The notes: generated from the letters alone by a model not told the origin. A DNA stretch of 64,000 nucleotides from Nocardioides luteus (GCF_014648595.1 NZ_BMRK01000008.1:1-64000), one strand, 5' to 3'; counted from the stretch's first letter, positions 32,678 to 42,363 are shown. Made by a program: numbers and translations.

Positions 32678-33715
32678 TCACCCGGCCAGCAGGCGGAGGG
32701 TCTCCTCACGGGCCGGCGCGGTGCGCGGGTCCGTCCCTTCGTACGCGGACCCCACCGGGTTCACCATGACCTCGTCCACGCCGTACTCGTCGGCCATTCC
32801 CGCCAGGCGAGCCTTCGCGTACGCGGCGGAGCCGATGATCCAACGGCTGCGCATGGTGTCGACCAGACCCTGGTGGGGTTCCGGGATCTCGGTCTTCTCG
32901 GCCTCGTCGATGCTGGGCTGCGCGGTCAGCGGCTGTCCGGTACGCAGCGCCAGCATCGTCAGCAACTGCGGGAGCGCGCGCCGGTCGGCCTCCTCGGCTG
33001 TCTCGGCGACGCTCGCGTTCACGGTCAGGAACGTCCTCGGCTCGCTGAGGAGCTCGGAGGGCTGGAAGGTCGAGCGGTAGAGGTCGATCATCGCCTTGGT
33101 CGAGGTGCCGTCGCCGGCGAAGTGGTGGGCGAAGACGTAGGGCAGGCCCTTCTCGGCCGCCAGCCGGGCGGAGTAGTCGGAGGAGCCGAGCAGCCAGAGG
33201 TCGGCGACGGATGCGGCAGACGGGGTGGCGTGCAGGACGTGCTGGCGACCGCCGGCCATCAGCCCGACGCCCTCGGGCGCCATCATCGCGACGATGTTGT
33301 CGAGGTACTCGGGGAAGCGGTTGACCGCGTCGTCGCTCACTCCGCCGGCACCGTGGCGTAGCGCCCAGGAGGTGACCGGGTCGGTGCCCGGCGCCCGGCC
33401 GATGCCGAGGTCGATCCGGCCCGGGAAGGCGGCCTCGAGCAGCGAGAACTGCTCGGCGACCACGAGCGGGGCGTGGTTGGGCAGCATCACGCCGCCGGAG
33501 CCGACCCGGATGCGCTCCGTCGCAGAGGCCACCAGCGAGATCAGCACCGGCGGGTTGGTCGAGCCCACCGCCGGCATGTTGTGGTGCTCGGCGAGCCAGT
33601 AGCGCTCGAATCCCAGATCGTCGGCCACCTTCGCCAACGACAGCGTCGCGGCGAGGGCGTCTGCGGAGGACTGGTCCTTGCGGACCGGGACGAGATCGAG
33701 AACGCTCAGCTTCAC
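32678..33715 (-). CDS. LLM-class flavin-dependent oxidoreductase
   Basis: A 345-aa luciferase-like oxidoreductase. [62 protein letters not shown] and [17 protein letters not shown] are strong signatures of the actinobacterial LLM group with MsnO8-type features. The flavin is probably FMN supplied by a reductase coded elsewhere; substrate is unknown. GTG at 33715 is chosen because the family starts MKLSVLDL; a TTG four codons earlier exists. It lies upstream of the conservon on the same strand, with 179 bases between. Confidence 0.87.
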   Translation of the reverse strand: MKLSVLDLVPVRKDQSSADALAATLSLAKVADDLGFERYWLAEHHNMPAVGSTNPPVLISLVASATERIRVGSGGVMLPNHAPLVVAEQFSLLEAAFPGRIDLGIGRAPGTDPVTSWALRHGAGGVSDDAVNRFPEYLDNIVAMMAPEGVGLMAGGRQHVLHATPSAASVADLWLLGSSDYSARLAAEKGLPYVFAHHFAGDGTSTKAMIDLYRSTFQPSELLSEPRTFLTVNASVAETAEEADRRALPQLLTMLALRTGQPLTAQPSIDEAEKTEIPEPHQGLVDTMRSRWIIGSAAYAKARLAGMADEYGVDEVMVNPVGSAYEGTDPRTAPAREETLRLLAG

Positions 33716-33761
33716 GTGAACTCTCAACCCCGGCCGCGGCGTCGGTTATTCCTGGCTCAGC

Positions 33762-34946
33762 TCACTGCGGCGGAAGCAGCGCACGCAGACCGTCGGCGAC
33801 GGCCGAGCGCCACCAGGCGTAGTCGTGGCCGCCGTTGTGCTCGGCCGAGGTGACGTCGATCCCGGCGGTGCGCAGGCGGTCGACCAGGTCGTGGTGGAGC
33901 TCGTCGAGCACCCACTCCTGGGTGCCGTGCACCAGGTGGACCCGGGTCTTGGCCTCCGGCGTGACCGCGTCGGAGAGGTCGTCGAGCCACAGCGAGGCCG
34001 ACTGGCTCGCGACACCGTGGATGTGCTCGGGATAGGTCAGCCCGGCGCGAAGCGCGGTGACGCCGCCGAGGCTCTGGCCCACGACGTAGGTCTCCTCGGT
34101 GACCGCCCGGCGCTCGCGCACCCACGGCAGCAGCTGGTTGACGATGTAGTCGGCACCCTCGCCGCCGGCGAGCTCCTCCCACCGCTTGTCGCGGCCGCCG
34201 GAGGCGGGCAGGACGCAGCGTACGTGGCGGAGGTGGCCGTCGGCGATCAGGTTGTCGAGCGTGGTCGGCAGCGAGTGGTGGCCCGTCCAGATCTCGCCGT
34301 CGAGGGCGACCACCAGGGGCAGGTCGACGTTGAGACCGGCGCCGGCGGGGTCGTAGAGCCAGACGTCGCGGCCGTCGGGGCCGACCTCCAGCGTGACCGT
34401 GCCCGGGACGACGTCGTCGCGCCGGAAGAGCCACGGCTGCAGCGGAGCGTCAGGCAGGGAGACCACCGACTGCTTGATGCCCTGCCGGTTGTGGCACCAG
34501 TCGGGGTTGAGCGGGTCGAGGTAGCCACGGTGCAGGACCGCGCGCAGCTCGACCTGGCCCTCGCTCTCCCAGGGAGCCGGCTCACCCGGGTGCTTGCACA
34601 GGAAAGCGTAGGAGGCCCGCCAGTCGGACTTCATCAGGAACGAGGCGTGCCACAGGTCGGTGCCGGCCTTGCGCTCGAGCATCGTCTCGGCGAGATGACG
34701 CTCGTCGGTGAGCCGGTTGGCGAAGAGGAGCACCTCCTCGGCCTCGTCGTCACGCCAGCAGAAGGTGACGATGACCTCGTCATCGGCACCCTCGGGGCCG
34801 GTCTCCTCGACGAGCGGGAGCGAGGTCGCGATCTGGTCCCAGAACATGTCGATGTCCTCAGGACTGAGACGATCGATGATCGCGCTACGCGTTCGTGCCG
34901 ATGGATTGGGTCGCACCGCCGTCGGCGGTCGCAACTGCGTGCTCAT
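33762..34946 (-). CDS. Enterochelin-esterase-like protein
   Basis: A 394-aa alpha/beta hydrolase with the Fes architecture: an N-terminal domain (about 1-190) followed by an esterase domain with GQSLGGVTALRAG (nucleophile Ser) and the histidine in HNGGHDYAWW. Fes-type enzymes open trilactone siderophores in the cytoplasm to release iron, though many family members have other esters. No siderophore genes are in view, so the role is inferred. A strong GGAGGAAG site precedes the ATG. 46 bases upstream of the LLM gene and probably co-transcribed with it. Confidence 0.85.
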   Translation of the reverse strand: MSTQLRPPTAVRPNPSARTRSAIIDRLSPEDIDMFWDQIATSLPLVEETGPEGADDEVIVTFCWRDDEAEEVLLFANRLTDERHLAETMLERKAGTDLWHASFLMKSDWRASYAFLCKHPGEPAPWESEGQVELRAVLHRGYLDPLNPDWCHNRQGIKQSVVSLPDAPLQPWLFRRDDVVPGTVTLEVGPDGRDVWLYDPAGAGLNVDLPLVVALDGEIWTGHHSLPTTLDNLIADGHLRHVRCVLPASGGRDKRWEELAGGEGADYIVNQLLPWVRERRAVTEETYVVGQSLGGVTALRAGLTYPEHIHGVASQSASLWLDDLSDAVTPEAKTRVHLVHGTQEWVLDELHHDLVDRLRTAGIDVTSAEHNGGHDYAWWRSAVADGLRALLPPQ

Positions 34947-35045
34947 CCGGTTCTTCCTCCCGAGTACGGGGCTCTCCCTGTCCCCGCGGGCTGACCAAGT
35001 TACTCACAGTCGGGGGCCACATGCGAGATCCTGAGGTCCCTTTCT

Positions 35046-35059
35046 CTGTCAACTGACAG
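35046..35059. promoter_or_regulatory. ctgtca-ac-tgacag inverted repeat upstream of the esterase
   Basis: A perfect 6-bp inverted repeat with a 2-base centre lies 100 bases upstream of the enterochelin-esterase-like gene, in the 207-base gap after map. A second cctgtcagg palindrome follows near 35114. They may be operator sites for the esterase/LLM pair. Iron regulation cannot be inferred from the bases alone. Confidence 0.4.
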
Positions 35060-35153
35060 GTGATGTCGGATATCCGCCAGTCAGCGCTGTGGAGAAGTGG
35101 GGTTCGTTCAGTTTCCTGTCAGGTTTCGGTCCGCCTGACGGAACGAGATCGAC

Positions 35154-35969
35154 TCAGTGACCGCCCCACGGCACACCGAGCTCGCCGAGCATCTCCTCGC
35201 CACCGTCGAGCGCGGTGAGCACCCAGGCCCCGTCGGGGGTGAGCGCGAAGGTGTGCTCGAAGTGGGCCGCCCAGGAGCCGTCGTCGGTCACCACGGTCCA
35301 GTCGTCCTCGAGGGTGGTCACCTCGGGACCACCGAGGGTGAGCATCGGCTCCACGGCCAGCGCGATGCCACGCTGCAGCTTCGGGCCCTTGCCGGGTTTG
35401 CCGTAGTTGAAGACGGACGGCTCCATGTGCATCTCGGTGCCGATGCCGTGACCGCTGAACTCCTCCAGGATGCCGTAGTCGCCCTGCGACTCGACGTAGG
35501 TCTCGATGGCATGGGAGATGTCGGTGACCCGGCCGCCGAGACGGGCTGCGGCGATGCCGCGCCACATCGACTCCTCGGTCACCCGCATCAGCTCGGAGAC
35601 CTCCTCGGGCACCGGGCCCATCGCCACCGTGATCGCCGCGTCGCCGTGCCAGCCGTCGACGATGGCGCCGCAGTCGATGGAGATGATGTCGCCCTCGGCA
35701 AGCGTCCGCGAGTCCGGGATGCCGTGCACCACGACCTCGTCGACCGAGGCACAGATCGAGCCGGGGAAGCCGTGATAGCCCTTGAACGACGGGACGCCAC
35801 CCCGGGACCGGATCGAGTCCTCGGCGATGGCGTCGAGCTCGAGAAGAGAGACTCCGGGCCGCGCAGCGGCCCGGAGCACCTCGAGCGTCTCGCCGACCAC
35901 GAGGCCGGCCCGACGCATCTTCTCGATTTGCTCAGGGGTTTTGATCTGGACCTTGTTCAAGAAGCCCAC
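35154..35969 (-). CDS. map: Type I methionine aminopeptidase
   Basis: Removes the initiator Met from nascent proteins. The 271-aa enzyme has the metal ligands in SIDCGAIVDGWHGDAAIT (two Asp), the His in SGHGIGTEMH, and Glu in AVEPMLTLG and AHFEHTFAL. It lacks the N-terminal zinc-finger extension of the longer actinobacterial paralogue. 30 bases after adk, so it ends the secY-adk-map group. The usual next gene, infA, is displaced by an insertion of several genes. Confidence 0.96.
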   Translation of the reverse strand: MGFLNKVQIKTPEQIEKMRRAGLVVGETLEVLRAAARPGVSLLELDAIAEDSIRSRGGVPSFKGYHGFPGSICASVDEVVVHGIPDSRTLAEGDIISIDCGAIVDGWHGDAAITVAMGPVPEEVSELMRVTEESMWRGIAAARLGGRVTDISHAIETYVESQGDYGILEEFSGHGIGTEMHMEPSVFNYGKPGKGPKLQRGIALAVEPMLTLGGPEVTTLEDDWTVVTDDGSWAAHFEHTFALTPDGAWVLTALDGGEEMLGELGVPWGGH

Positions 35970-35999
35970 GGCTCCCCCGTTGCGTGAATGTTGGTTGGA

Positions 36000-36575
36000 T
36001 CAGGATTCAGGGATGATGTCGAGCTCGTCGAAGATCCGCTTGGTGACGTCGTCGACCTCACCCATGCCGTCGATCTCGTGGACCAGACCGCGGCCCTTGT
36101 AGACCTCGATCAGCGGCGCGGTCTCCTCGAGGTAGACCTCCTGGCGACGGCGGATGACGTCCTCGGTGTCATCGGCGCGACCCTCGAGCTCGGCACGGTG
36201 CAGCAGCCGCTGCACGATCTCGTCCTTGTCGACGGTCAGCACGACCACCGCGTCCAGCGCGTGGCCGGTGAACTTGATCATCCCGTCGAGCTCCTCGACC
36301 TGCGCGAGGGTGCGCGGGTAGCCGTCGAGAAGGAATCCCTGGGCTGCGTCGGGCTCGTCGATGCGGTTGCGAACCATCAGGTTCGTCACCGAGTCCGGTA
36401 CGTACTCTCCCTTGTCCATGTAGGACGCCGCCTCGAGTCCGAGGGGCGTGCCAGCGGTGACGTTGGCACGGAAGATGTCGCCGGTCGAGATCGCGGGGAT
36501 CCCGAAGTGCTCGGCAATGAACTTCGCCTGGGTGCCCTTACCGGCTCCCGGCGGGCCCATGATGATCAGTCTCAT
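36000..36575 (-). CDS. adk: Adenylate kinase
   Basis: Interconverts AMP, ADP and ATP. The 191-aa short form has P-loop GPPGAGKGT (7-15), STGDIFR, and the AMP-binding FLLDGYPRT, where many species have GFPR. The lid is brief (GRADDTEDVIRRR) with no zinc Cys. Its ATG overlaps the secY stop by four bases (ATGA), giving translational coupling with the translocon gene. Confidence 0.97.
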   Translation of the reverse strand: MRLIIMGPPGAGKGTQAKFIAEHFGIPAISTGDIFRANVTAGTPLGLEAASYMDKGEYVPDSVTNLMVRNRIDEPDAAQGFLLDGYPRTLAQVEELDGMIKFTGHALDAVVVLTVDKDEIVQRLLHRAELEGRADDTEDVIRRRQEVYLEETAPLIEVYKGRGLVHEIDGMGEVDDVTKRIFDELDIIPES

Positions 36576-37882
36576 CGGAGGAACCCTTCATAGTTGCGCT
36601 GCTGGAGCTGGCTCTCGATCTGCTTCACCGTGTCGAGGGCGACGCCGACCATGATGAGGATCGAGGTGCCACCGAACGGGAAGTTCTGGTTCGCGTTGAT
36701 CAGCGCCAGTGCGATCAACGGGATGAGAGCCACCAGACCGAGGTAGAGCGAGCCCGGCAGTGTGATACGGGACAAAACGTAGGACAAGTAGTCCTCGGTC
36801 GGCTTCCCGGCCCGAATTCCTGGAATGAAGCCACCGTATTTCTTCATGTTGTCGGCGACCTCCGGTGGGTTGAAGGTGATCGACACGTAGAAGTAGGTGA
36901 AGAAGATGATCAGGGCGAAGTAGACCGCCATGTAGACCGGGTGGTCGCCCTGCACGAAGTAGTTGTTGATCCAGTCGACCCACGCCGGCGGGTTCTGCGT
37001 GTTCTGGTTGAACTGAGCGGCCATCGCCGGCAGGTAGAGCAGCGAGGAGGCGAAGATGACCGGGATGACACCGGCCTGGTTCACCTTCAGCGGGATGTAG
37101 GTCGAGGAGCCGCCGAACATCTTGCGACCGACCATCCGGCGCGCGTACTGGACCGGGATCCGGCGCTGGGCCTGCTCGATGAAGATGACCGCCGCCATGA
37201 TCGCGAGACCGATGACGAGCACGATCGCGAAGGTCCACCAGCCCTTGTCGTTCTTGACCGCCCACATGGTGGCCGGGAACGTGGCGATGACCTGGGTGAA
37301 GATGAGGATCGACATACCGTTGCCGATGCCGCGCTCGGTGATGAGCTCGCCGAGCCACATGATGACCGCGGTGCCGGCGGTCATGGTGATGACCATGACC
37401 AGGAAGGTCGCGGTGCCGTCGTCGTGGAGCAGAGGCTGGGTGCAGCCCTGGAGCAGGTCGCCGGAGCGGGCGAGCGCGACGATGCCGGTCGCCTGGAGGA
37501 CGGCGAGGCCGAGGGTCAGATAGCGGGTGTACTGGGTGATCTTGGTCTGACCCGACTGACCTTCCTTCTTCAGTCGCTCGAGTCGCGGGATCACCACGAC
37601 GAGCAGCTGCAGGATGATGCTCGCGGTGATGTACGGCATGATGCCGAGCGCGAAGACCGTCAGCTGCAGCAGGGCGCCGCCGGAGAAGAGATTGACCAGG
37701 TTGTAGAGGCCGGCGCTGTCACCGGTCTGAGCAGCGTCAAGACACCGCTGGACGTTCGCGACGTGAACACCGGGGGCCGGGATCTGGGACCCCGCTCGGA
37801 AGATCACGACGATCAGGAGAACGAAGAGCAGCTTCTTGCGCAGGTCCGGAGTACGGAACGCTGATGCGAACGCGCCAAGCAC
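36572..37882 (-). CDS. secY: Preprotein translocase subunit SecY
   Basis: Central channel of the Sec translocon, with ten transmembrane helices in 436 aa. Signatures are LGIMPYITASIILQLL (helix 2 plug region), the loop MVGRKMFGGSSTYIPLKVNQ and the C-terminal MVGVALDTVKQIESQL. The GTG at 37882 (MLGAFASAFRTPDLRKKLLF) is chosen because AGAGGA sits 8 bases upstream. A TTG seven codons earlier lacks such a site. It is separated from rplO by a hairpin-bearing gap of 183 bases. Confidence 0.97.
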   Translation of the reverse strand: MLGAFASAFRTPDLRKKLLFVLLIVVIFRAGSQIPAPGVHVANVQRCLDAAQTGDSAGLYNLVNLFSGGALLQLTVFALGIMPYITASIILQLLVVVIPRLERLKKEGQSGQTKITQYTRYLTLGLAVLQATGIVALARSGDLLQGCTQPLLHDDGTATFLVMVITMTAGTAVIMWLGELITERGIGNGMSILIFTQVIATFPATMWAVKNDKGWWTFAIVLVIGLAIMAAVIFIEQAQRRIPVQYARRMVGRKMFGGSSTYIPLKVNQAGVIPVIFASSLLYLPAMAAQFNQNTQNPPAWVDWINNYFVQGDHPVYMAVYFALIIFFTYFYVSITFNPPEVADNMKKYGGFIPGIRAGKPTEDYLSYVLSRITLPGSLYLGLVALIPLIALALINANQNFPFGGTSILIMVGVALDTVKQIESQLQQRNYEGFLR

Positions 37883-37991
37883 GAATGGTTCCTCTTTCGA
37901 CAATCAGGGGTCGCAGGGCCTGCGCCGATGCGAAAACCCGTGGCAGCCTAACAGCCTCCACGGCAGCTCATGCACATAGGGCTGAAACAGC

Positions 37992-38036
37992 GGGAGCGCG
38001 GTCGGGACCCCGAAGGGGCGATCCGGCCGCGCTCCC
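37992..38036 (-). terminator. Hairpin between rplO and secY
   Basis: Arms gggagcgcgg (37992-38001) and ccgcgctccc (38027-38036) pair perfectly over 10 bases, extend with one mismatch, and enclose an inner cccc-gaa-gggg. On the minus strand it is followed by GCTGTTTCAG, a short T run. It fits a partial terminator that lowers expression of secY-adk-map relative to the ribosomal genes. Confidence 0.6.
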
Positions 38037-38059
38037 ACGTGACAGGCTCTACGTTAGTA

Positions 38060-38085
38060 GAACTGTCAGAGAACCGTGACAGTTC
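38060..38085 (-). promoter_or_regulatory. Hairpin spanning the rplO stop codon
   Basis: gaactgtca (38060-38068) and tgacagttc (38077-38085) pair perfectly over 9 bases with an 8-base loop. The rplO stop codon is inside the stem, so translating ribosomes would melt it. With the stronger hairpin at 37992 it makes a two-hairpin transition zone. Confidence 0.55.
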
Positions 38086-38506
38086 CGCCAGCGGCCTCGA
38101 TCTTCTCCTTGGCAGAGCCGGAGAAGGCGTTGGCGCTGATCTCGACCTTGACGGTCAGGTCACCCTGGCCCAGGACCTTGACCGGGTGGCCCTTGCGGAC
38201 GGCACCCTTCTCGATCAGGGTCTCGGGGGTGACGACGCCACCCTCGGGGAACAGCTCGTTGAGCTTGTCGAGGTTGACGACCTGGAACTCCACCTTGAAG
38301 GGGTTCTTGAAGCCCTTCAGCTTGGGGAGCCGCATGTGCATCGGGGTCTGGCCACCCTCGAAGTAGGCGGGGACCTGGTAACGGGCCTTCGTGCCCTTGG
38401 TACCGCGGCCGGCCGTCTTACCCTTGGACGCCTCACCACGACCCACGCGGGTCTTGGCCTTCTTGGCACCGGGAGCCGGCGCCAGGTTGTGCACCTTGAG
38501 TGCCAT
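38066..38506 (-). CDS. rplO: 50S ribosomal protein L15
   Basis: A 146-aa assembly protein of the 50S subunit. The N-terminal [23 protein letters not shown] and [14 protein letters not shown] are diagnostic, as is the C-terminal GGTVTVL. It starts one base after the rpmD stop. A hairpin overlaps its stop codon. Confidence 0.97.
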   Translation of the reverse strand: MALKVHNLAPAPGAKKAKTRVGRGEASKGKTAGRGTKGTKARYQVPAYFEGGQTPMHMRLPKLKGFKNPFKVEFQVVNLDKLNELFPEGGVVTPETLIEKGAVRKGHPVKVLGQGDLTVKVEISANAFSGSAKEKIEAAGGTVTVL

Positions 38507-38507
38507 A

Positions 38508-38690
38508 TCAGTCGACCTCCTCGACCGTCACCAGGTGACGGACGGTCTGGACCATGCCCCGGATCTCCGGGCGGTCCTCCTTGACGACCACGTCGCCGAT
38601 CCGCTTGAGACCGAGCGTACGCAGGGTGTCTCGCTGGTTCTGCTTCAGACCGACGAGGCCCTTCTTCTGCTGGACCTTCAGCTGCGCCAT
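38508..38690 (-). CDS. rpmD: 50S ribosomal protein L30
   Basis: A 60-aa protein starting [20 protein letters not shown] and ending [15 protein letters not shown], typical of bacterial L30. Its ATG shares one base with the rpsE stop (TGATG), so it is translationally coupled, and rplO follows after a single base. Confidence 0.97.
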   Translation of the reverse strand: MAQLKVQQKKGLVGLKQNQRDTLRTLGLKRIGDVVVKEDRPEIRGMVQTVRHLVTVEEVD

Positions 38691-39301
38691 CAGGCCGACA
38701 CCTCCGCCTTGGGCTCCGCGACCTCGGCCTGCGCCTTGAGCAGCGCCTCCGGGGCGACGTCCTCGACAGGGAGGCCACGGCGGGCGGCGACGGCCTCGGG
38801 CTGCTCGAGCATCCGGAGGGCCTCCACCGTCGCGTGGACGATGTTGATCTGGTTGGACGAACCGAGCGACTTGCTCAGCACGTCGTGGATGCCGGCGCAC
38901 TCCAGGACGGCGCGCACCGGGCCACCGGCGATGACACCGGTACCAGGGGCGGCCGGACGAAGAAGGACCACACCAGCAGCCTTCTCACCCTGCACCGGGT
39001 GCGGGATCGTGCCCTGGATGCGGGGAACGCGGAAGAAGTGCTTCTTCGCTTCCTCGACACCCTTGGCGATCGCCGCGGGAACTTCCTTCGCCTTACCGTA
39101 GCCGACGCCGACCAGACCCTCACCGTCACCGACGATCACGAGGGCGGTGAAGCTGAAGCGACGACCACCCTTCACGACCTTGGCAACTCGGTTGATCGCG
39201 ACGACCTTCTCGATGTAGGCGGTCTTGTCGGCGCTCTGGTTGCGACGGTCGTCGCGACCTCGGCGCTCGCCACCACGCTGTCCGCGCTGGGCTCCGCTCA
39301 T
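38690..39301 (-). CDS. rpsE: 30S ribosomal protein S5
   Basis: A 203-aa decoding-fidelity protein. The core [40 protein letters not shown] and [14 protein letters not shown] is standard. It has an Arg/Gly-rich N-terminal tail (about 25 residues) and an Ala/Glu-rich C-terminal tail beyond the usual ends, as in several other ribosomal proteins of this window. 34 bases after rplR. Confidence 0.97.
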   Translation of the reverse strand: MSGAQRGQRGGERRGRDDRRNQSADKTAYIEKVVAINRVAKVVKGGRRFSFTALVIVGDGEGLVGVGYGKAKEVPAAIAKGVEEAKKHFFRVPRIQGTIPHPVQGEKAAGVVLLRPAAPGTGVIAGGPVRAVLECAGIHDVLSKSLGSSNQINIVHATVEALRMLEQPEAVAARRGLPVEDVAPEALLKAQAEVAEPKAEVSA

Positions 39302-39335
39302 CAGACTTTCCTCTTCTCTCGTTCGATCGTTGCGA

Positions 39336-39719
39336 TCAGAAGGTCAGACCGGCCTCGCGCGCGCTGTCAGCGAGCGCGGCGACACGGCCGTGGTACTTGT
39401 TGCCGGCACGGTCGAAGACCACGGTCTCCACACCAGCGGCCTTGGCACGCGACGCGACCAGCTCGCCGACCTGCTTGGCCTTGGCGGTCTTGTCACCGGA
39501 GGCAGACCGCAGGTCGGCCTCGATGGTCGAGGCCGAGGCAAGCGTCTTGCCGGCCAGGTCGTCGACGACCTGGGCGGTGATGTGCTTGGCCGACCGGGTC
39601 ACGACGAGGCGCGGACGCTCCGGCGTACCCTCGATCTTCTTGCGACCGCGGGCCTGACGACGCAGGCGCGAGCGGACACGGGAAGCGGTGTGCTTGTTGT
39701 TCGACAGCGAGATGGCCAT
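39336..39719 (-). CDS. rplR: 50S ribosomal protein L18
   Basis: A 127-aa protein that binds 5S r[28 protein letters not shown]-type sequence is visible ([20 protein letters not shown]) and AGLTF ends it. The ATG at 39719 overlaps the rplF stop by one base; a GTG one codon earlier is also in frame. Confidence 0.97.
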   Translation of the reverse strand: MAISLSNNKHTASRVRSRLRRQARGRKKIEGTPERPRLVVTRSAKHITAQVVDDLAGKTLASASTIEADLRSASGDKTAKAKQVGELVASRAKAAGVETVVFDRAGNKYHGRVAALADSAREAGLTF

Positions 39720-40258
39720 CACTTACCAGCCTTTCCGACCTTGCGGCGGATGTTCTCGCCGGCGTAACGAACGCCCTTGCCCTTGTAGGGCTCCGGCTTG
39801 CGCAGCTTGCGAATGTTGGCCGCGACCTCACCGACGAGCTGCTTGTCGATGCCCACGACGCCGAGCTTGGTCGGACCGTCGGTGGTGAAGGTGATGCCCT
39901 CGGGCGCGTCGAAGACGATCGGGTGCGAGTAGCCCAGCTGGAACTCCAGCTTGGTCGGGCCCTTCGACAGGACGCGGTAACCCACGCCGACGATCTCGAG
40001 CTTCTTCTCGTAGCCCTCGGTGACACCGAGGACCATGTTGTTGATCAGCGTGCGGGACAGGCCGTGGAGGGCCTTGCTGTCCCGGCTGTCGTCGGGGCGC
40101 TTGACGTCGAGGACGCCGTCACCCTTCTCGACGGTGATCGGAGCGGCCACCGTGTGCGACAGCGATCCCTTGGGACCCTTGACGCTCACGAGCTGGCCGT
40201 CGATGGTGATGTCCACGCCGGACGGAACCGGGACGGGGAGCTTGCCAATACGCGACAT
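39719..40258 (-). CDS. rplF: 50S ribosomal protein L6
   Basis: A 179-aa protein at the GTPase-associated region. [20 protein letters not shown] and the C-terminal [20 protein letters not shown] are diagnostic of the two-repeat L6 fold. 23 bases after rpsH, and coupled to rplR by a one-base overlap. Confidence 0.98.
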   Translation of the reverse strand: MSRIGKLPVPVPSGVDITIDGQLVSVKGPKGSLSHTVAAPITVEKGDGVLDVKRPDDSRDSKALHGLSRTLINNMVLGVTEGYEKKLEIVGVGYRVLSKGPTKLEFQLGYSHPIVFDAPEGITFTTDGPTKLGVVGIDKQLVGEVAANIRKLRKPEPYKGKGVRYAGENIRRKVGKAGK

Positions 40259-40281
40259 TTTCTTCTCTCTCCCTTCCCTGG

Positions 40282-40689
40282 TTACCAGACGTAGGCGAGG
40301 ACTTCCCCACCTACGCCCTTCTTGTTCGCCTGGCGGTCGGTCAGCAGACCCTGGCTCGTCGAGATGATCGCGACGCCGAGGCCGCCGAGCACCTTCGGGA
40401 GACCGGTGTGCTTCGCGTAGACACGCAGACCGGGCTTGCTGATGCGGCGGACGCCGGCGATCGAGCGCTCACGGTTGCGGCCGTACTTGAGGGTGATCGA
40501 CAGGGTCTTGCCGACCTGGCCCTCGGTGGGCTCCAGCACCTCGTACTTGGTGATGTAACCCTCCTGCTGGAGGATCTCAGCGACGCCCTGCTTCAGCTTG
40601 CTGTACGGCATCGAAACCGCATCGTGGTACGCCTGGTTGGCGTTACGCAGACGAGTGAGCATGTCTGCGATCGGGTCAGTCATCGTCAT
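40282..40689 (-). CDS. rpsH: 30S ribosomal protein S8
   Basis: A 135-aa central-domain assembly protein. It starts [20 protein letters not shown] and contains [22 protein letters not shown], the RNA-binding end. S8 regulates the spc operon in Escherichia coli by binding mRNA near rplE; whether that happens here is unknown. An 86-base gap precedes it after rpsN. Confidence 0.98.
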   Translation of the reverse strand: MTMTDPIADMLTRLRNANQAYHDAVSMPYSKLKQGVAEILQQEGYITKYEVLEPTEGQVGKTLSITLKYGRNRERSIAGVRRISKPGLRVYAKHTGLPKVLGGLGVAIISTSQGLLTDRQANKKGVGGEVLAYVW

Positions 40690-40775
40690 TGGCCGAACGG
40701 CCCTTTCTCGTAGTGGTTTCCTCGCGACACTCGGTCGTGAGGACCTTCAACGTCAGTGGTTGGAACGGTGATCGC

Positions 40776-40961
40776 TCACCAGGAGGACTTGGTGACGCCG
40801 GGCAGCTCGCCGCGGTGGGCCATCTCGCGCAGGCAGATACGGCACAGGCCGAACTTGCGGAACACAGCCTTCGGGCGGCCGCAGCGCTGGCAGCGGGTGT
40901 AACCGCGAACCGCAAACTTCGGCTTGCGGGCGGCCTTCACCTTGAGAGCGGTCTTCGCCAT
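40776..40961 (-). CDS. rpsN: 30S ribosomal protein S14, type Z
   Basis: A 61-aa zinc-binding S14. The ligands are Cys-x2-Cys in [10 protein letters not shown] and Cys-x2-Cys in [10 protein letters not shown]. The longer zinc-free form is not seen here and may be elsewhere. It starts one base after the rplE stop, as is usual for the spc operon. Confidence 0.98.
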   Translation of the reverse strand: MAKTALKVKAARKPKFAVRGYTRCQRCGRPKAVFRKFGLCRICLREMAHRGELPGVTKSSW

Positions 40962-40962
40962 C

Positions 40963-41523
40963 TCAGTTCTCCTTGAACGGGAAGCCGAGCGCCTTGAGCA
41001 GCGCGCGACCCTGGTCGTCGTTGGTGGCGGTCGTCACGAGGGTGATGTCCATACCCCGCGAGCGGTCGATCTTGTCCTGGTTGATCTCGTGGAACATGAC
41101 CTGCTCCGTGAGACCGAAGGTGTAGTTGCCGTTGCCGTCGAACTGCTTGCCGTTCAGGCCGCGGAAGTCCCTGATGCGGGGCAGCGCGAGCGACAGCAGA
41201 CGGTCGAGGAACTCCCACATGCGGTCGCCGCGCAGCGTGACGTGCGCACCGATCGGCATGCCCTCACGCAGCTTGAACTGCGCGATCGACTTCTTCGCCT
41301 TGTTGATCAGCGGCTTCTGGCCGGTGATCGCGGTCAGGTCGTTGACAGCGCCCTCGATCAGCTTGGAGTCGCGAGCAGCCTCGCCGACACCCATGTTGAC
41401 GACGATCTTGGTCAGACCGGGGATCTGCATGACGTTGGAGATGCCGAACTCCTCCTGGAGTGCGGGGGCGATCTCCTCGCGGTACTTCGTCTTGAGGCGC
41501 GGGGCCACAGCGGTGTCGGTCAT
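40963..41523 (-). CDS. rplE: 50S ribosomal protein L5
   Basis: A 186-aa 5S rRNA-binding protein at the central protuberance. [39 protein letters not shown] and the C-terminal [20 protein letters not shown] are diagnostic. It starts two bases after the rplX stop. Confidence 0.98.
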   Translation of the reverse strand: MTDTAVAPRLKTKYREEIAPALQEEFGISNVMQIPGLTKIVVNMGVGEAARDSKLIEGAVNDLTAITGQKPLINKAKKSIAQFKLREGMPIGAHVTLRGDRMWEFLDRLLSLALPRIRDFRGLNGKQFDGNGNYTFGLTEQVMFHEINQDKIDRSRGMDITLVTTATNDDQGRALLKALGFPFKEN

Positions 41524-41525
41524 GA

Positions 41526-41885
41526 TCAGATGTCCTTACCGGTCTTGCGCGAGATGCGAACGCTGCGCTCAGCGGCGTACGTCGAACCGTCGGGGCGACG
41601 CTTCTGGACCGTCTCACGGCGGAAGCCGACGCGAACCGGCTCGCCGTCCTCGAGCAGCTGGACGTTGGAAACGTGGATCGGAGCCTCGGTGGTCACGATG
41701 CCGCCGGTGGTGCCGGCGCGACCGCCCTGGTCCTGGACCTTGGTGTGCTTCTTGATGAGGTTGATGCCCTCGACGATCACACGGTCCTCCTTGGTGAGGA
41801 CAGCGATCACCTTGCCGGAGCCGCCCTTGTCCTTACCAGCGATCACCTTGACGGTGTCGCCCTTCTTGATGTGCGAGCGACCCAT
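41526..41885 (-). CDS. rplX: 50S ribosomal protein L24
   Basis: A 119-aa KOW-domain protein that begins 50S assembly. [20 protein letters not shown] and [15 protein letters not shown] are typical. Its ATG shares one base with the rplN stop (TGATG); a GTG one codon upstream is also possible. Confidence 0.97.
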   Translation of the reverse strand: MGRSHIKKGDTVKVIAGKDKGGSGKVIAVLTKEDRVIVEGINLIKKHTKVQDQGGRAGTTGGIVTTEAPIHVSNVQLLEDGEPVRVGFRRETVQKRRPDGSTYAAERSVRISRKTGKDI

Positions 41886-42253
41886 CACAGCACCTCCGGC
41901 GCGAGCGAGATGATCTTCATGAACTTCTTGTCGCGCAGCTCACGGCCGACCGGGCCGAAGATGCGGGTGCCTCGCGGCTCGCCGTCGTTCTTGAGAATGA
42001 CGGCGGCGTTCTCGTCGAAGCGGATGTACGAGCCGTCAGCGCGGCGGCGCTCCTTGACGGTGCGCACGATGACGGCCTTGACGACGTCACCCTTCTTCAC
42101 GTTGCCACCGGGGATAGCGTCCTTGACGGTGGCGACGATGGTGTCGCCGATGCCGGCGTAGCGACGACCGGAACCACCGAGCACACGAATGCAAAGGATC
42201 TCCTTCGCACCAGTGTTGTCGGCGACCTTGAGTCGCGACTCCTGCTGGATCAT
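41885..42253 (-). CDS. rplN: 50S ribosomal protein L14
   Basis: A 122-aa protein at the subunit interface. [20 protein letters not shown] and the C-terminal [20 protein letters not shown] are diagnostic. A 172-base gap separates it from rpsQ, the classic S10/spc operon boundary. It holds a hairpin and a TTGACC box (42377-42372, minus strand), so a promoter of the spc group may lie there. Confidence 0.98.
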   Translation of the reverse strand: MIQQESRLKVADNTGAKEILCIRVLGGSGRRYAGIGDTIVATVKDAIPGGNVKKGDVVKAVIVRTVKERRRADGSYIRFDENAAVILKNDGEPRGTRIFGPVGRELRDKKFMKIISLAPEVL

Positions 42254-42332
42254 TACTTCTCCTTGTCGAGCTGGTTCTCTCCCCGCTCCAGGGCGGGTGA
42301 GCCTTGCCGAACGTAATGGGATTTGATGGGCA

Positions 42333-42363
42333 CAGGCCCAGCGAACAATGGTCGCTGGACCTG
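42333..42363 (-). promoter_or_regulatory. Hairpin at the S10/spc operon boundary
   Basis: Arms caggcccagcga (42333-42344) and tcgctggacctg (42352-42363) form 11 Watson-Crick pairs and one G-U pair in the minus-strand RNA, with a 7-base loop. No T run follows. A TTGACC box just upstream could drive rplN, so the hairpin may sit at a start site or act as an attenuator. Confidence 0.5.

Noticed and set aside
32678-33715. Treating the LLM oxidoreductase as the flavin reductase partner of the StyA-like enzyme
   Set aside because: StyB-type reductases are small flavin:NADH reductases of about 170-190 aa. This is a luciferase-type monooxygenase-like protein and itself needs reduced flavin.
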